A DNA stretch of 64,000 nt from Kushneria indalinina DSM 14324. Lineage in GTDB: Bacteria; Pseudomonadota; Gammaproteobacteria; Pseudomonadales; Halomonadaceae. The first letter of the stretch is position 1; every line of letters starts with the position of its first letter. Positions 17,634-27,840 of this stretch are shown here, in pieces. The stretch is taken from assembly GCF_003385845.1 (NCBI RefSeq), contig NZ_QRDJ01000006.1, positions 806,001 to 870,000 on the forward strand, read 5' to 3'. The notes under the pieces were generated by a model. That model saw only the letters and a list, made by a program, of their open reading frames with translations. It ran no database searches and was not told the DNA's origin. A program made the translations under genes and the position numbers.

Positions 17634-18707
17634 TCAGCGCTTTCGCGCTTCAAGCGGCTCGCGCAGCTTGTCGTTAATCTCCAACAGCAGTGTCTCGCTG
17701 GTCTCCCAGTCGATGCAGGCGTCCGTAATCGACACACCATATTCGAGCTGCGAAGGATCACTGGTCAGCTTCTGGGCGCCCCAGTGGATATGGGACTCGA
17801 TCATCAGACCCATGATGGAGGTGTTGCCTTCCAGAATCTGCTGGGTGATGTTTTCAACGACCAGCGGCTGCAGGGCAGGATCCTTGTTGGAGTTAGCATG
17901 CGAGCAGTCGACCATGATGTTGGCCTTGAGTCCTGCCTTCTCCAGCTCTTTTTCGGCCAGTGCGACGCTGACGCTGTCGTAGTTGGGCTTGCCGTTGCCA
18001 CCGCGCAGTACGACATGGGCGTTGGAATTGCCGCGCGTGCGAATGATGGCGACCTGGCCCTGCTGGTCGATACCCAGAAAGTTGTGCGGCGAGGCGACCG
18101 AGCACAGTGCATTCATGGCAACATCCAGACTGCCGTCGGTGCCGTTTTTGAAGCCGACCGGGCCTGATAGACCCGAGGCCATTTCACGGTGCGTCTGTGA
18201 TTCCGTGGTGCGCGCCCCGATGGCGGACCAGCTGATGCAGTCCTGCAGGTACTGTGGCGAAATCGGGTCCAGTGCTTCAGTGGCCAGCGGCAGGCCCATC
18301 TCGCAGAGTTCAACCAGCAGGCTGCGAGCCAGACGCAGTCCGTTGTGGATATCGAAGGAGTCATCGAGGTGAGGGTCGTTGATCAGTCCCTTCCATCCCG
18401 TCGTGGTACGAGGCTTTTCAAAATAGACGCGCATGACGATAAACAGCGAGTCACTTACGCGCTCTGCCAGGGCCTTCAGGCGCTGAGCATAATCCTGTGC
18501 GGCCTTTGTGTCATGAATGGAGCAGGGGCCGATGACGACCAGCAGACGAGGGTCTTCACCGCTGAGAATGCGTTCGATCGTGCGACGACTCTCGATAACG
18601 GTGCTTTCAGCCTCTTCCGACAGGGGAATCTCGCGCTTGAGCGCCTCGGGAGTGGTAAGCACGTCCTGAGAGAGAACGTTTAGATTATTGACCTGTTGCT
18701 GTGACAT
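17634..18707 (-). CDS. 3-deoxy-7-phosphoheptulonate (DAHP) synthase, class I
   Basis: At 357 residues this is the size of AroF/G/H. It condenses phosphoenolpyruvate and erythrose 4-phosphate in the first step of the shikimate pathway. Signature blocks seen are VVIGPCSIHD, MRVYFEKPRTTTGWKGLINDP, SWSAIGARTTESQTHREMASGLS, FKNGTDG, LRGGNGKPNYD and MVDCSHANSNKD. ATG at 18707 gives the expected length; the upstream in-frame extension lacks similarity. No strong Shine-Dalgarno is visible. Which aromatic amino acid inhibits it cannot be read from the sequence, so no aroF/G/H letter is given. Confidence 0.93.
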   Translation of the reverse strand: MSQQQVNNLNVLSQDVLTTPEALKREIPLSEEAESTVIESRRTIERILSGEDPRLLVVIGPCSIHDTKAAQDYAQRLKALAERVSDSLFIVMRVYFEKPRTTTGWKGLINDPHLDDSFDIHNGLRLARSLLVELCEMGLPLATEALDPISPQYLQDCISWSAIGARTTESQTHREMASGLSGPVGFKNGTDGSLDVAMNALCSVASPHNFLGIDQQGQVAIIRTRGNSNAHVVLRGGNGKPNYDSVSVALAEKELEKAGLKANIMVDCSHANSNKDPALQPLVVENITQQILEGNTSIMGLMIESHIHWGAQKLTSDPSQLEYGVSITDACIDWETSETLLLEINDKLREPLEARKR

Positions 18708-19018
18708 GAGCGTGCTATCCGGCAGTGCTTGGAAATCGAAATGAAACGGAACCTGCATGATACGCGGCTGGCGGAGAATACTACCATGGAACCGAAACAC
18801 TTTTTCATGGTCTCAATACTTTACAGTTTCCGGGAGGGTTGTGTCCGGTGGATTGATGTCGACTTGATGAGGCGTCGATAAAGGGGAACACTAACGCCAT
18901 GGATCAAGGCCCGGAGCTTTCAGGTTATCACTATGATTTTAATTGTTTGTTACTTTCCTGAAGGGCCTGAGAAGACAGGTTCGAAAGGTTTGAACCCTGT
19001 CGTTGCGGGGGATCGCGA
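18708..19018. promoter_or_regulatory. Divergent region between DAHP synthase and rpoE, with an rpoE leader stem-loop
   Basis: This is a 311-bp non-coding region. A stem-loop at 18974-19001 has nine pairs with one bulged C: GACAGG and TTC on the left pair with GAA and CCTGTC on the right around a 9-nt loop. It ends 5 nt before the GGGGGA ribosome-binding site of rpoE. I searched for a sigma-E type promoter (GAACTT, about 16 nt, TCTGA-like) and found no good match, and no strong sigma-70 pair either. Confidence 0.45.
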
Positions 19019-19627
19019 ATGGGGTTGAAGGAAACGGATCATCAACTGGTCGAGCGGGCGCAGAAGGGAGACAACCAGGCCTTTGATCTTTTAATACGCA
19101 AGTATCAGCACAAGGTGATCGGTCTTGTGGGTCGCTATGTGCACGATCAGGCAGAAGTGCACGATGTGGCGCAGGAAGCCTTTATCAAGGCCTATCGGGC
19201 ATTGGGACGCTTTCGCAATGAAAGCGCCTTTTATACCTGGATGTATCGCATCGCGATTAACACCGCGAAAAATTATCTTGTGGCGCGTGGGCGTCGTCCG
19301 CCCAACAGCGACATGGATATCAGTGATGCAGAGGTGCTGGATCAAAGCGGCCGGTTGGCGGATATCGATACGCCAGAGTCGGCCATTGCGCGTGATCAAC
19401 TCGAAAAGGCGGTCTTCGAGGCCATCGAAAACCTGCCCGAGGATCTGCGAACGGCCATTACCCTGCGAGAGTTCGATGGACTCTCCTATGAGGATATTGC
19501 CAGCATCATGCAGTGTCCGGTCGGGACCGTGCGGTCACGTATCTTTCGTGCCAGAGAGGCAGTGGACAACCGAATCAGACCGCTGCTTCATCCGGAACAA
19601 GAGGATGACATGGTGCATGAGCAATGA
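19019..19627 (+). CDS. rpoE: RNA polymerase sigma factor RpoE (sigma-E/AlgU)
   Basis: This 202-residue ECF sigma factor directs the envelope-stress response. Region 2 is ADLL-like QAFDLLIRKYQHKVIGLVGRY through AFIKAYRALGRFRNESAFYTWMYRIAINTAKN. Region 4 is EFDGLSYEDIASIMQCPVGTVRSRIFRAR, the -35-binding helix-turn-helix. It lies directly upstream of its anti-sigma factor rseA and of rseB, as in pseudomonads (algU-mucA-mucB). ATG is preceded by GGGGGA at 7 nt. The 132-bp gap to rseA is longer than usual for coupled sigma/anti-sigma pairs and contains two inverted repeats. Confidence 0.96.
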   Translation: MGLKETDHQLVERAQKGDNQAFDLLIRKYQHKVIGLVGRYVHDQAEVHDVAQEAFIKAYRALGRFRNESAFYTWMYRIAINTAKNYLVARGRRPPNSDMDISDAEVLDQSGRLADIDTPESAIARDQLEKAVFEAIENLPEDLRTAITLREFDGLSYEDIASIMQCPVGTVRSRIFRAREAVDNRIRPLLHPEQEDDMVHEQ

Positions 19628-19643
19628 CGTTGATCATGAGATC

Positions 19644-19688
19644 TACCCATGATGAGGAGTGCAGACGATGAGAAGTGAGTCATGGGTA
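19644..19688 (+). repeat. Inverted repeat in rpoE-rseA gap
   Basis: A perfect 9-bp inverted repeat, TACCCATGA and TCATGGGTA, is separated by 27 nt. In mRNA it could form a long-looped hairpin just after the rpoE stop. Confidence 0.5.
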
Positions 19689-19720
19689 AAACTTAATGGG
19701 TTTTGGACTGTCTACCATAG

Positions 19721-19737
19721 CGTGACGATGCGTCACG
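19721..19737 (+). repeat. Tight hairpin just before rseA
   Basis: A perfect 7-bp stem CGTGACG/CGTCACG with a 3-nt loop ends 8 nt before the GAGGG ribosome-binding site of rseA. Confidence 0.5.
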
Positions 19738-19759
19738 ACGGGTTTGAGGGTGTCAGGGT

Positions 19760-20449
19760 ATGAATCAGAAAGTACGGGAATCCCTTTCGGCGTTGATGGA
19801 TGGCGAGTGCAGCGAGTTCGAAACTCGACGTGTATTGAAATCGCTGTCTGAAGATGCTCCCGAAGAGGCCGATACCTGGCGTCGCTATCATCTCATGCGC
19901 AGCATCATGCAGCGTGATAACGCCATCGACGTATCGACCGATCTGTCTGCCTCCATCCGGGCGCGCCTTGAGCAGGAACACATGGAAGATGCCGAGCCGG
20001 GGCAGGAGACCCACCGGCGTACGGCACCGTTCTCCTTTATGGGCAGTGCCGCCATTGCGGCAGCCGTCAGCCTGATGGTCATGACCGGTGTTCAGGTGTA
20101 TCGAGCCAATACGGGTGTCGATAGTGTGCCCGGTAATGGTGGTGGCACCAGTCTGGCATCACGTGATACGACCATTGATGGCAGTGGCGCCATGTCAGGA
20201 AGCGATGGTGCGATGGCGTCTCTGGCAGCCTTTCGTGGTACCGGCGGTGACGCGGGTAGCAATGTCATGCCCATTGGTGCCCAGACCTCATGGTTCATGG
20301 CGCCAGGCGAAGAAGATGCGGCACGCAATGATCGCCAGCAGGTCGAAGTACTTCAAAATTATCTGAACCGACATGTCGAACAGGCAGGCTACCGCAGTAA
20401 TGTCTGGATGGCGAACATGCAGGGGCTGGCACCTGCCAGCGGCGAGTAA
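19760..20449 (+). CDS. rseA: Anti-sigma-E factor RseA (MucA-like)
   Basis: The 229-residue single-pass inner-membrane anti-sigma factor has a cytoplasmic sigma-binding domain, residues 1 to about 75 (ESLSALMDGECSEFETRRVLKSL, DTWRRYHLMRSIM). A membrane helix spans about 92-114 (FSFMGSAAIAAAVSLMVMTGVQVY). The Gly/Ser-rich periplasmic part ends in VEVLQNYLNRHVEQAGYRSN...ARV-like sequence. It holds RpoE inactive until cut by DegS and RseP on envelope stress. GAGGG lies 9 nt before ATG. Its stop is 16 bp before rseB. Confidence 0.93.
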   Translation: MNQKVRESLSALMDGECSEFETRRVLKSLSEDAPEEADTWRRYHLMRSIMQRDNAIDVSTDLSASIRARLEQEHMEDAEPGQETHRRTAPFSFMGSAAIAAAVSLMVMTGVQVYRANTGVDSVPGNGGGTSLASRDTTIDGSGAMSGSDGAMASLAAFRGTGGDAGSNVMPIGAQTSWFMAPGEEDAARNDRQQVEVLQNYLNRHVEQAGYRSNVWMANMQGLAPASGE

Positions 20450-20465
20450 GGCGGGCCTTCAAGCA

Positions 20466-21464
20466 ATGCGACAGTGGTTTTGTGCTTCTCTGATGGGAGC
20501 TGTGCTGTTTTCTCCCCTGTTTGCCGCTCAGGCTGATGCCGGTGAGCCACATGCCGAAGGCAGGGTAGAGATCTCTTGCAGCCAGCTGGATCAGGAGATG
20601 GGAGACAAGGGTGAACAGTGGTTCAGACGGAGCCTGATGGCCGAGCGCTGCCACGCCTTTCAGGCAGTGGCACTGCGACTGGGCATGGGATCTCTTCGTA
20701 CCTTTCTATTTGAACACCGCATCGATGACGGGCAGGAGCAGGAGCGTATTCAGTTCCTTGATGGCCCTGCCGAAACCATCGAGCACAAGGGGCATCCTCC
20801 CGGGCTCTGGTGGACAGGGCGTTCGGGCAGCTCACCTCACCTGGCCTCCATCAATGACACGGTCGAGCAGCTTCAGGACCACTATGATTTCAGTCTGATT
20901 GCGCGCGACGTTGTCGCTGGTCGCAAGGCCGTGGTGCTCGATATCACGCCTCGTGACGATCAGCGTTTCCCGCATCGGTTGTGGCTGGATATTGCCAGCG
21001 GTCTGCCACTTCGACAGCAGCTGTTGAATGCTCGAGGGCAGGCCGTTGATACCGTGCAGATTGTACGCATCGACTCTCTGGTGCGCTCCAGCGATACCCT
21101 TTATCTCCAGGAAGCCGATGATGATGCGATGCCCGAATCGTCCTGGCAGCCGGGCTGGCTGCCGCAGGGATTCTATCGCCAGCCGGCAGCGCTTGATGTC
21201 ACCCTCAATGGCGCACGGCTTCAGCGCGAAATCTATAGTGACGGTCTGGCTGCCATGAGCCTTTTTGCCGGCCCGGTCAAGGACGATACAGCGCTGCGCG
21301 AAGGGGTTCACCAGCTGGGCAACTTTCGCGCCGCAGCGCGCCATGTTCAACATGATGGCAAGCCCTGGCAGGTGATTGCCGTGGGCGCCATGCCGGCTGA
21401 AGTGCTCACCCGTGTTGTCTCCCAGGTGCAGCTTGAGGGTGCCGGCAGTGACGCTCAGAGATAG
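20466..21464 (+). CDS. rseB: Periplasmic sigma-E regulator RseB (MucB)
   Basis: The 332-residue periplasmic protein binds RseA and shields it from DegS; off-pathway lipopolysaccharide or lipoproteins release it. A signal peptide (MRQWFCASLMGAVLFSPLFAAQADA) is followed by the MucB/RseB LolA-like domain, with the typical start FQAVALRLGMGSLRTFLFEHR. The C-terminal domain ends at VISQVQ-like VVSQVQLEG. ATG at 20466 was preferred because the in-frame upstream extension lies inside rseA. The SD is weak, so translation is probably coupled to rseA. No rseC/mucC follows. Confidence 0.9.
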   Translation: MRQWFCASLMGAVLFSPLFAAQADAGEPHAEGRVEISCSQLDQEMGDKGEQWFRRSLMAERCHAFQAVALRLGMGSLRTFLFEHRIDDGQEQERIQFLDGPAETIEHKGHPPGLWWTGRSGSSPHLASINDTVEQLQDHYDFSLIARDVVAGRKAVVLDITPRDDQRFPHRLWLDIASGLPLRQQLLNARGQAVDTVQIVRIDSLVRSSDTLYLQEADDDAMPESSWQPGWLPQGFYRQPAALDVTLNGARLQREIYSDGLAAMSLFAGPVKDDTALREGVHQLGNFRAAARHVQHDGKPWQVIAVGAMPAEVLTRVVSQVQLEGAGSDAQR

Positions 21465-21557
21465 TAGGGCGCGCCTCCCCCGGCCGGGAGCAATGACTGC
21501 TCAAACAAAGCGTCCTGACGTGTTCTGGAGATAAAACCGGCAACGTGTTGAGATCGA

Positions 21558-21585
21558 GAACTTAAATCATTCTTAATAGTCTATA
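21558..21585 (+). promoter_or_regulatory. Sigma-E type promoter of degP
   Basis: GAACTT (21558-21563), a 16-nt spacer and TCTATA (21580-21585) fit the sigma-E/AlgU pattern GAACTT-N16-TCtga closely. It lies 85 bp upstream of the degP start and in the correct orientation. Because rpoE itself is encoded 2 kb upstream, this predicts direct control of degP by the local sigma factor. Confidence 0.7.
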
Positions 21586-21670
21586 GAGGCGACAGGCAGG
21601 GCACGTTGACCCTTGCCTGATCACCGTATCTGCTACCGTCCTAGCCCATAAGAGTATCCGGAGTCCGAAG

Positions 21671-23158
21671 ATGGCCGATCTCTCTTTCAATGATGCCTCA
21701 GTTACCGTCCCCTCCATAGGCCGACTAGCCGCCAGCCGATGGCAGGCCATGGTTTTATTGATGCTGCTGATGACCGCCCTGATGGTCATGTCACTCCCCG
21801 CCAGAGCCGTTGAGCAAAAAAATGGTCTGCCCGACTTTACGGCGTTGGTAAAAAGCGCCGCGCCTGCCGTCGTCAATATTTCAACGACCCGGGAAGCGGC
21901 TGCACGCTCCGGCATGATGGGTCCCAATCAGCAGTTGCCCGATATCTTTCGTCACTTCTTTGGCGATCAGATGCCGCCGGGATTTGGCGGGATGCCCGAT
22001 CAGAGGGGAGGCAGAACGCTGAGCTCGCTGGGGTCCGGCTTTATCATCAGTGATGACGGCTACATCCTCACCAATGCGCATGTCATTGACGGGGCCGATA
22101 CGGTGACGGTGCGACTCAACGATCGTCGTGAGCTGACAGCCGATGTCATCGGTCAGGATCAGAAAACGGACATCGCGCTGATCAAGGTGGATGCCAATGA
22201 TCTGCCCACGCTCCGGATGGGCGATTCAGACGGGCTTGAAACAGGCGAATGGGTGGCGGCCATCGGCTCTCCCTTCGGGTTTGATCACTCGGTAACCGCC
22301 GGCATCGTCAGTGCCATCAATCGCACGCTGCCCACCGACAGCTACGTGCCCTTTATCCAGACCGATGTCGCCATTAATCCGGGCAACTCTGGTGGGCCTC
22401 TGTTCAATCTGGACGGGGAGGTCGTCGGCATCAATTCGCAGATATTTACCCGAAGCGGCGGCTTCATGGGCGTGTCGTTTGCCATTCCGATCAACGTTGC
22501 CATGGATATCGCCGATCAGCTCAAGGACAACGGACGCGTCGATCGCGGCTGGCTGGGCGTTGTTATTCAGCCCGTCTCCGAAGACCTGGCCGACTCCTTT
22601 GGTCTGGACCGGGCACGCGGGGCACTGATTGCCGAGGTGGCGCCGGACAGCCCGGCGGAAAAATCGGGCCTGCGCTCCGGTGACATCATTCTCAGGGCCG
22701 GTGACAGCGATATCGATACGTCTGATGCGCTGCCACGCCTGATCGGGCGCGTCTCGCCGGACGACAGTATCGACCTGCATGTACAGCGTGACGGACGCGA
22801 GCAGACGATCAAGGTCACGGTAGGACAGTGGCCCGACAGCGACAGCGATACCGGTGAGGTGTCCCGGGCCGACAGTGACAGCATCGGTCTGGCGGTCTCC
22901 GGTCTGAGCGCTGAACAGCGCCAGCAGCTGGGTATCGAGGCCGGTGTGCTGGTCCAGCAGGTGGCACAGGACAGCCCCGCGGCTCGTGCCGGCCTGCAAC
23001 CGGGCGATGTGGTCGTCGAGCTTGCCGGTCAGCCGGTGGATTCGGTTGCAACGCTTCGCAAACTAGTTGGCCAGCTTGACGATAAAAAGGCGGTCCCCAT
23101 GCGTATCAATCGTGATGGCGCCACGCTTTTCGTTCCATTGCGACTGAGCACGCGTTGA
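21671..23158 (+). CDS. degP: Periplasmic Do-like serine protease DegP (MucD)
   Basis: The 495-residue trypsin-like protease/chaperone of the periplasm has an uncleaved-looking long N-region, then a signal helix (AMVLLMLLMTALMVMSLPARA). The protease domain has the triad His137 (LTNAHVID), Asp167 (KTDIALIK) and Ser240 (GNSGGPLF). PDZ1 covers about 270-350 (GWLGVVIQPV...) and PDZ2 about 405-490. It degrades misfolded envelope proteins and, as MucD, restrains AlgU signalling. It follows rseB after a 206-bp gap with its own sigma-E promoter. A hairpin follows. Confidence 0.94.
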   Translation: MADLSFNDASVTVPSIGRLAASRWQAMVLLMLLMTALMVMSLPARAVEQKNGLPDFTALVKSAAPAVVNISTTREAAARSGMMGPNQQLPDIFRHFFGDQMPPGFGGMPDQRGGRTLSSLGSGFIISDDGYILTNAHVIDGADTVTVRLNDRRELTADVIGQDQKTDIALIKVDANDLPTLRMGDSDGLETGEWVAAIGSPFGFDHSVTAGIVSAINRTLPTDSYVPFIQTDVAINPGNSGGPLFNLDGEVVGINSQIFTRSGGFMGVSFAIPINVAMDIADQLKDNGRVDRGWLGVVIQPVSEDLADSFGLDRARGALIAEVAPDSPAEKSGLRSGDIILRAGDSDIDTSDALPRLIGRVSPDDSIDLHVQRDGREQTIKVTVGQWPDSDSDTGEVSRADSDSIGLAVSGLSAEQRQQLGIEAGVLVQQVAQDSPAARAGLQPGDVVVELAGQPVDSVATLRKLVGQLDDKKAVPMRINRDGATLFVPLRLSTR

Positions 23159-23173
23159 TCAACTCGTTCAATC

Positions 23174-23200
23174 GAAGGGGCCCGTCCGGGCCCCTTCATT
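23174..23200 (+). terminator. Terminator after degP
   Basis: A perfect 11-bp stem GAAGGGGCCCG/CGGGCCCCTTC with a 2-nt tip is followed only by a short ATT-rich tail. It separates the sigma-E group from lepA. Confidence 0.6.
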
Positions 23201-23270
23201 CATCGCGAGTGCGGCATTACCCTCAGGGTGTCCATCAAGGCATTGCCTATCACCTGATTCGCCAACACGC

Positions 23271-23276
23271 TACAAT
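23271..23276 (+). promoter_or_regulatory. Possible -10 box for lepA
   Basis: TACAAT followed by GCGCCC lies 90 bp before lepA, similar to the -10/discriminator of the tRNA promoter further on. No convincing -35 was found. Confidence 0.3.
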
Positions 23277-23365
23277 GCGCCCATTTTCGGCCATGGTCAG
23301 TGCACGGATTCAACACGGCACGGATGCGCCATGGCTCACGGCGCTTTAACAGGTGATCACCTCGA

Positions 23366-25183
<1,818 letters not shown>

Positions 25184-25225
25184 GCGTAGCGCAGGCTGCG
25201 CTCCCGTGAGTCGGGAAAGCACGTA

Positions 25226-26020
25226 ATGGATTTTTCACTTCTGCTGGTGGTAGCCGTCCTTGTCACCGGGGCGATCTGGCTGCTGGATATTGTTGTACTG
25301 CGTCGCCGGCGCAGGGCCTCTACAGGTGGCAGCCGACCACCCGGGGAAGTGACCCACGACACCACGGCCCCGGGCGCGCCGAAGGAGCCCTGGTATGTGG
25401 ATTATTCCAGGGCCTTCTTTCCGGTCCTGCTGGTGGTGCTGGTACTGCGCTCCTTTATCATCGAGCCGTTCCAGATCCCGTCACGCTCCATGGAGCCCAC
25501 GCTTGATGTCGGTGACTTCATTGCTGTCAGCAAGTTCTCCTACGGGCTGCGCCTGCCCGTGATCAACACCAAAATTCTGGATACAGGCGAGCCGGAGCGC
25601 GGCGATATCATGGTGTTTCGCTTTCCCGGCGATACCTCGGTCAACTACATCAAGCGCGTGATCGGCGTGCCGGGAGATCGCATTCGCTATCAGGACAAAC
25701 AGCTCTATATCAACGGGCAGCCGGTGCAAAAGGATCTGCTGGATGATAGCGGCAGCGATACGCAGGTGCTTTACAGGGAACATCTCAGGGGCGTGGAGCA
25801 TCATATCTTCAACAATCTTGAAGCTCCCGGCCCGCAGATGAGTGAAGTCATCGTGCCGCCCGGTCACTACTTCATGATGGGTGACAACCGCGACGACTCC
25901 AACGATAGCCGTTACTGGGGGTTCGTACCGGAGGAGAACATCGTGGGGCGTGCCTTTGGTGTCTGGATGCACTGGGATAGCGGCCTGCCGGACTTTACAA
26001 AGGCCAGACTGCTGCACTGA
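25226..26020 (+). CDS. lepB: Signal peptidase I
   Basis: The 264-residue membrane protease cleaves Sec and Tat signal peptides of exported proteins. Two N-terminal membrane segments (LLLVVAVLVTGAIWLLDIVVL and FFPVLLVVLVLRSFII) lead to the periplasmic catalytic domain. The nucleophile Ser88 is in PSRSMEPTL, the general base Lys143 is in NYIKRVIGVPGD, and the family box GDNRDDSNDSRYWGFVP is present. It is 42 bp from lepA and is followed by a hairpin and then rnc; the DUF4845 gene found between lepB and rnc in Pseudomonas is missing. Confidence 0.95.
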   Translation: MDFSLLLVVAVLVTGAIWLLDIVVLRRRRRASTGGSRPPGEVTHDTTAPGAPKEPWYVDYSRAFFPVLLVVLVLRSFIIEPFQIPSRSMEPTLDVGDFIAVSKFSYGLRLPVINTKILDTGEPERGDIMVFRFPGDTSVNYIKRVIGVPGDRIRYQDKQLYINGQPVQKDLLDDSGSDTQVLYREHLRGVEHHIFNNLEAPGPQMSEVIVPPGHYFMMGDNRDDSNDSRYWGFVPEENIVGRAFGVWMHWDSGLPDFTKARLLH

Positions 26021-26070
26021 ATGCTCTTCATCCCTTTTCCATCAGAAGGCTCTGAGGGAAAATCCCATCC

Positions 26071-26100
26071 AACAGAAGCTGTCGAAGGACAGCTTCTGTT
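26071..26100 (+). repeat. Long hairpin in the rnc leader
   Basis: A perfect 13-bp stem AACAGAAGCTGTC/GACAGCTTCTGTT closes on a GAAG tetraloop. It is followed by ATCATTT rather than a proper T-tract and ends 39 bp before the rnc start. It may be a weak terminator after lepB or a double-stranded RNA site for RNase III itself. Confidence 0.65.
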
Positions 26101-26139
26101 ATCATTTATGCCTGTTTCATTGAACAAAGCGACTATCTC

Positions 26140-26823
26140 GTGAGCAGTTCCCTCAATATCCTCAGCGACCGTCTCGGCTATCGTTTTGACGATAAGGCCC
26201 GGCTTGAACTCGCCCTGACGCACCGCAGCTATGGCGGTGCCAATAACGAGCGACTCGAGTTTCTGGGCGATTCCATTGTCAATTTTGTCGTGGGCGAGGC
26301 GCTCTATGCACGCTTCCCTCAGGCGCGCGAAGGGCAGCTTTCAAGGCTCAGGGCGCGGCTGGTCAAGGGTGAAACGCTGGCCGAGCTGGCTCGCGAATTC
26401 GAGCTTGGCCAGTTCCTGCGGCTGGGCTCGGGCGAGATGAAAAGCGGCGGACACCGGCGCGACTCCATTCTGGCCGATGCCGTGGAAGCCATCATTGGCG
26501 CCATCTATCTTGATAGTGACATGACCGTTGCCAGACGTTGCGTGCTGGCCTGGTATGATGGACGTCTTCAGGCGCTCAACCTTGAGGATACCCAGAAGGA
26601 TCCCAAGACACGCCTGCAGGAGTTTCTACAGTCCCGCCAGATTCCGCTGCCGCGCTACGAGGTTCTCAATATTGAAGGCGAGGCGCACGCCCAGCAGTTC
26701 ACTGTCAGCTGTCATGTGGACGTGCTCAAGGCACCGACCACCGGCACCGGCGCCAGCCGTCGTCATGCCGAGCAGCAGGCAGCCGAACAGGCACTGACAC
26801 TGATCGAGTCGGCACGGCGATGA
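26140..26823 (+). CDS. rnc: Ribonuclease III
   Basis: The 227-residue enzyme cuts double-stranded RNA in rRNA processing and mRNA control. The catalytic domain contains the signature [16 protein letters not shown] and the second acidic cluster [13 protein letters not shown]. The double-stranded RNA-binding domain follows: [11 protein letters not shown] through [21 protein letters not shown] is the start, since the only nearby ATG upstream is out of frame. It heads the rnc-era-recO-pdxJ unit, and rnc is autoregulated by cleavage of its own leader in E. coli. Confidence 0.95.
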   Translation: MSSSLNILSDRLGYRFDDKARLELALTHRSYGGANNERLEFLGDSIVNFVVGEALYARFPQAREGQLSRLRARLVKGETLAELAREFELGQFLRLGSGEMKSGGHRRDSILADAVEAIIGAIYLDSDMTVARRCVLAWYDGRLQALNLEDTQKDPKTRLQEFLQSRQIPLPRYEVLNIEGEAHAQQFTVSCHVDVLKAPTTGTGASRRHAEQQAAEQALTLIESARR

Positions 26824-26899
26824 TCGGTCGCCATGGGCTGTACTGCTACCTTATGCATCCTCCCTGCAACACCGGACACACGTTAACGTGGAGCCTTTC

Positions 26900-27838
26900 A
26901 TGAACGAAAATACCACGGACGACACTCCCGAATCCGGTGCGCCCACGCGCTGTGGATTTGTGGCCATTGTCGGCCGCCCTAACGTGGGCAAATCAACCCT
27001 GATGAATCGCATCCTGGGTCAGAAAATTTCCATTACCTCGCGGCGCCCGCAGACCACCCGCCATCAGGTCATGGGCGTCAAGACCGAGGCCGACACGCAG
27101 ACCATCTATGTGGATACGCCCGGTATTCACCTCATGCAAAAGGATCGCAATCGGGCCATCAATGCCTTCATGAACCAAGCCGCCACCCAGGCGCTGCGCG
27201 ATATCGATTGCGTGGTCTTTATCGTGGATCGCACGAAGTGGACCAATGAAGACGATATCGTGCTTGAGAAGCTTTCCCACGTGCAGGCGGCGGTCATCGT
27301 GGCGGTCAACAAGGTGGACTGGATCGACGATCGCTCGAAACTTCTGCCGTGGCTTGCCGAGCTTGAGAAACGCCGCAATTTTGCCGCCATCGTGCCGATT
27401 TCCGCGCGCCATGGCACCAACGTTGAAGCACTTGAAGCCGAAGTGGCCAAACACCTGCCGCAAAACGTTCATTTCTTTCCCGAAGATCAGGTCACCGATC
27501 GCAGCCAGCGCTTTCTGGCCGCCGAGCTGGTGCGTGAAAAGGTCATGCGCCAGCTCGGTGATGAGCTGCCTTACCAGATGACGGTAGAAGTTGAGCAGTT
27601 TCGCGATGAAGGCCACATCATTCATATCCATGCCCTGATGCTGGTCGAGCGCGACGGACAGAAAAAGATTCTGATCGGCGAAGGGGGCGAGCGCATCAAG
27701 AAGATCGGCCAGGAAGCGCGCCTTGAGATGGAGAAGGCCTTTGACTGCAAGGTCATGCTAAAGCTCTGGGTCAAGGTCAAGCGTGGCTGGTCCGATGACG
27801 CACGCGCCCTGAAAAGCCTTGGTTACGATCTGGACTGA
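26900..27838 (+). CDS. era: GTPase Era
   Basis: The 312-residue GTPase binds 16S rRNA and assists 30S assembly. It has G1 [10 protein letters not shown]3 DTPGI, G4 NKVDW and G5 SARHGTN. A C-terminal KH domain carries the [14 protein letters not shown]-binding loop and ends at SLGYDLD. ATG at 26900 has GGAG 7 nt upstream and is preferred over the in-frame GTG at 26888. It is separated by 76 bp from rnc and by 2 bp from recO. Confidence 0.96.
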   Translation: MNENTTDDTPESGAPTRCGFVAIVGRPNVGKSTLMNRILGQKISITSRRPQTTRHQVMGVKTEADTQTIYVDTPGIHLMQKDRNRAINAFMNQAATQALRDIDCVVFIVDRTKWTNEDDIVLEKLSHVQAAVIVAVNKVDWIDDRSKLLPWLAELEKRRNFAAIVPISARHGTNVEALEAEVAKHLPQNVHFFPEDQVTDRSQRFLAAELVREKVMRQLGDELPYQMTVEVEQFRDEGHIIHIHALMLVERDGQKKILIGEGGERIKKIGQEARLEMEKAFDCKVMLKLWVKVKRGWSDDARALKSLGYDLD

Positions 27839-27840
27839 TC

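Noticed and set aside
19001-19018. Possible sigma-E autoregulated promoter for rpoE
   Set aside because: I searched 18708-19018 for GAACTT-N15-17-TCTGA; only GGAACA and GAGCTT fragments without a properly spaced -10 were found.
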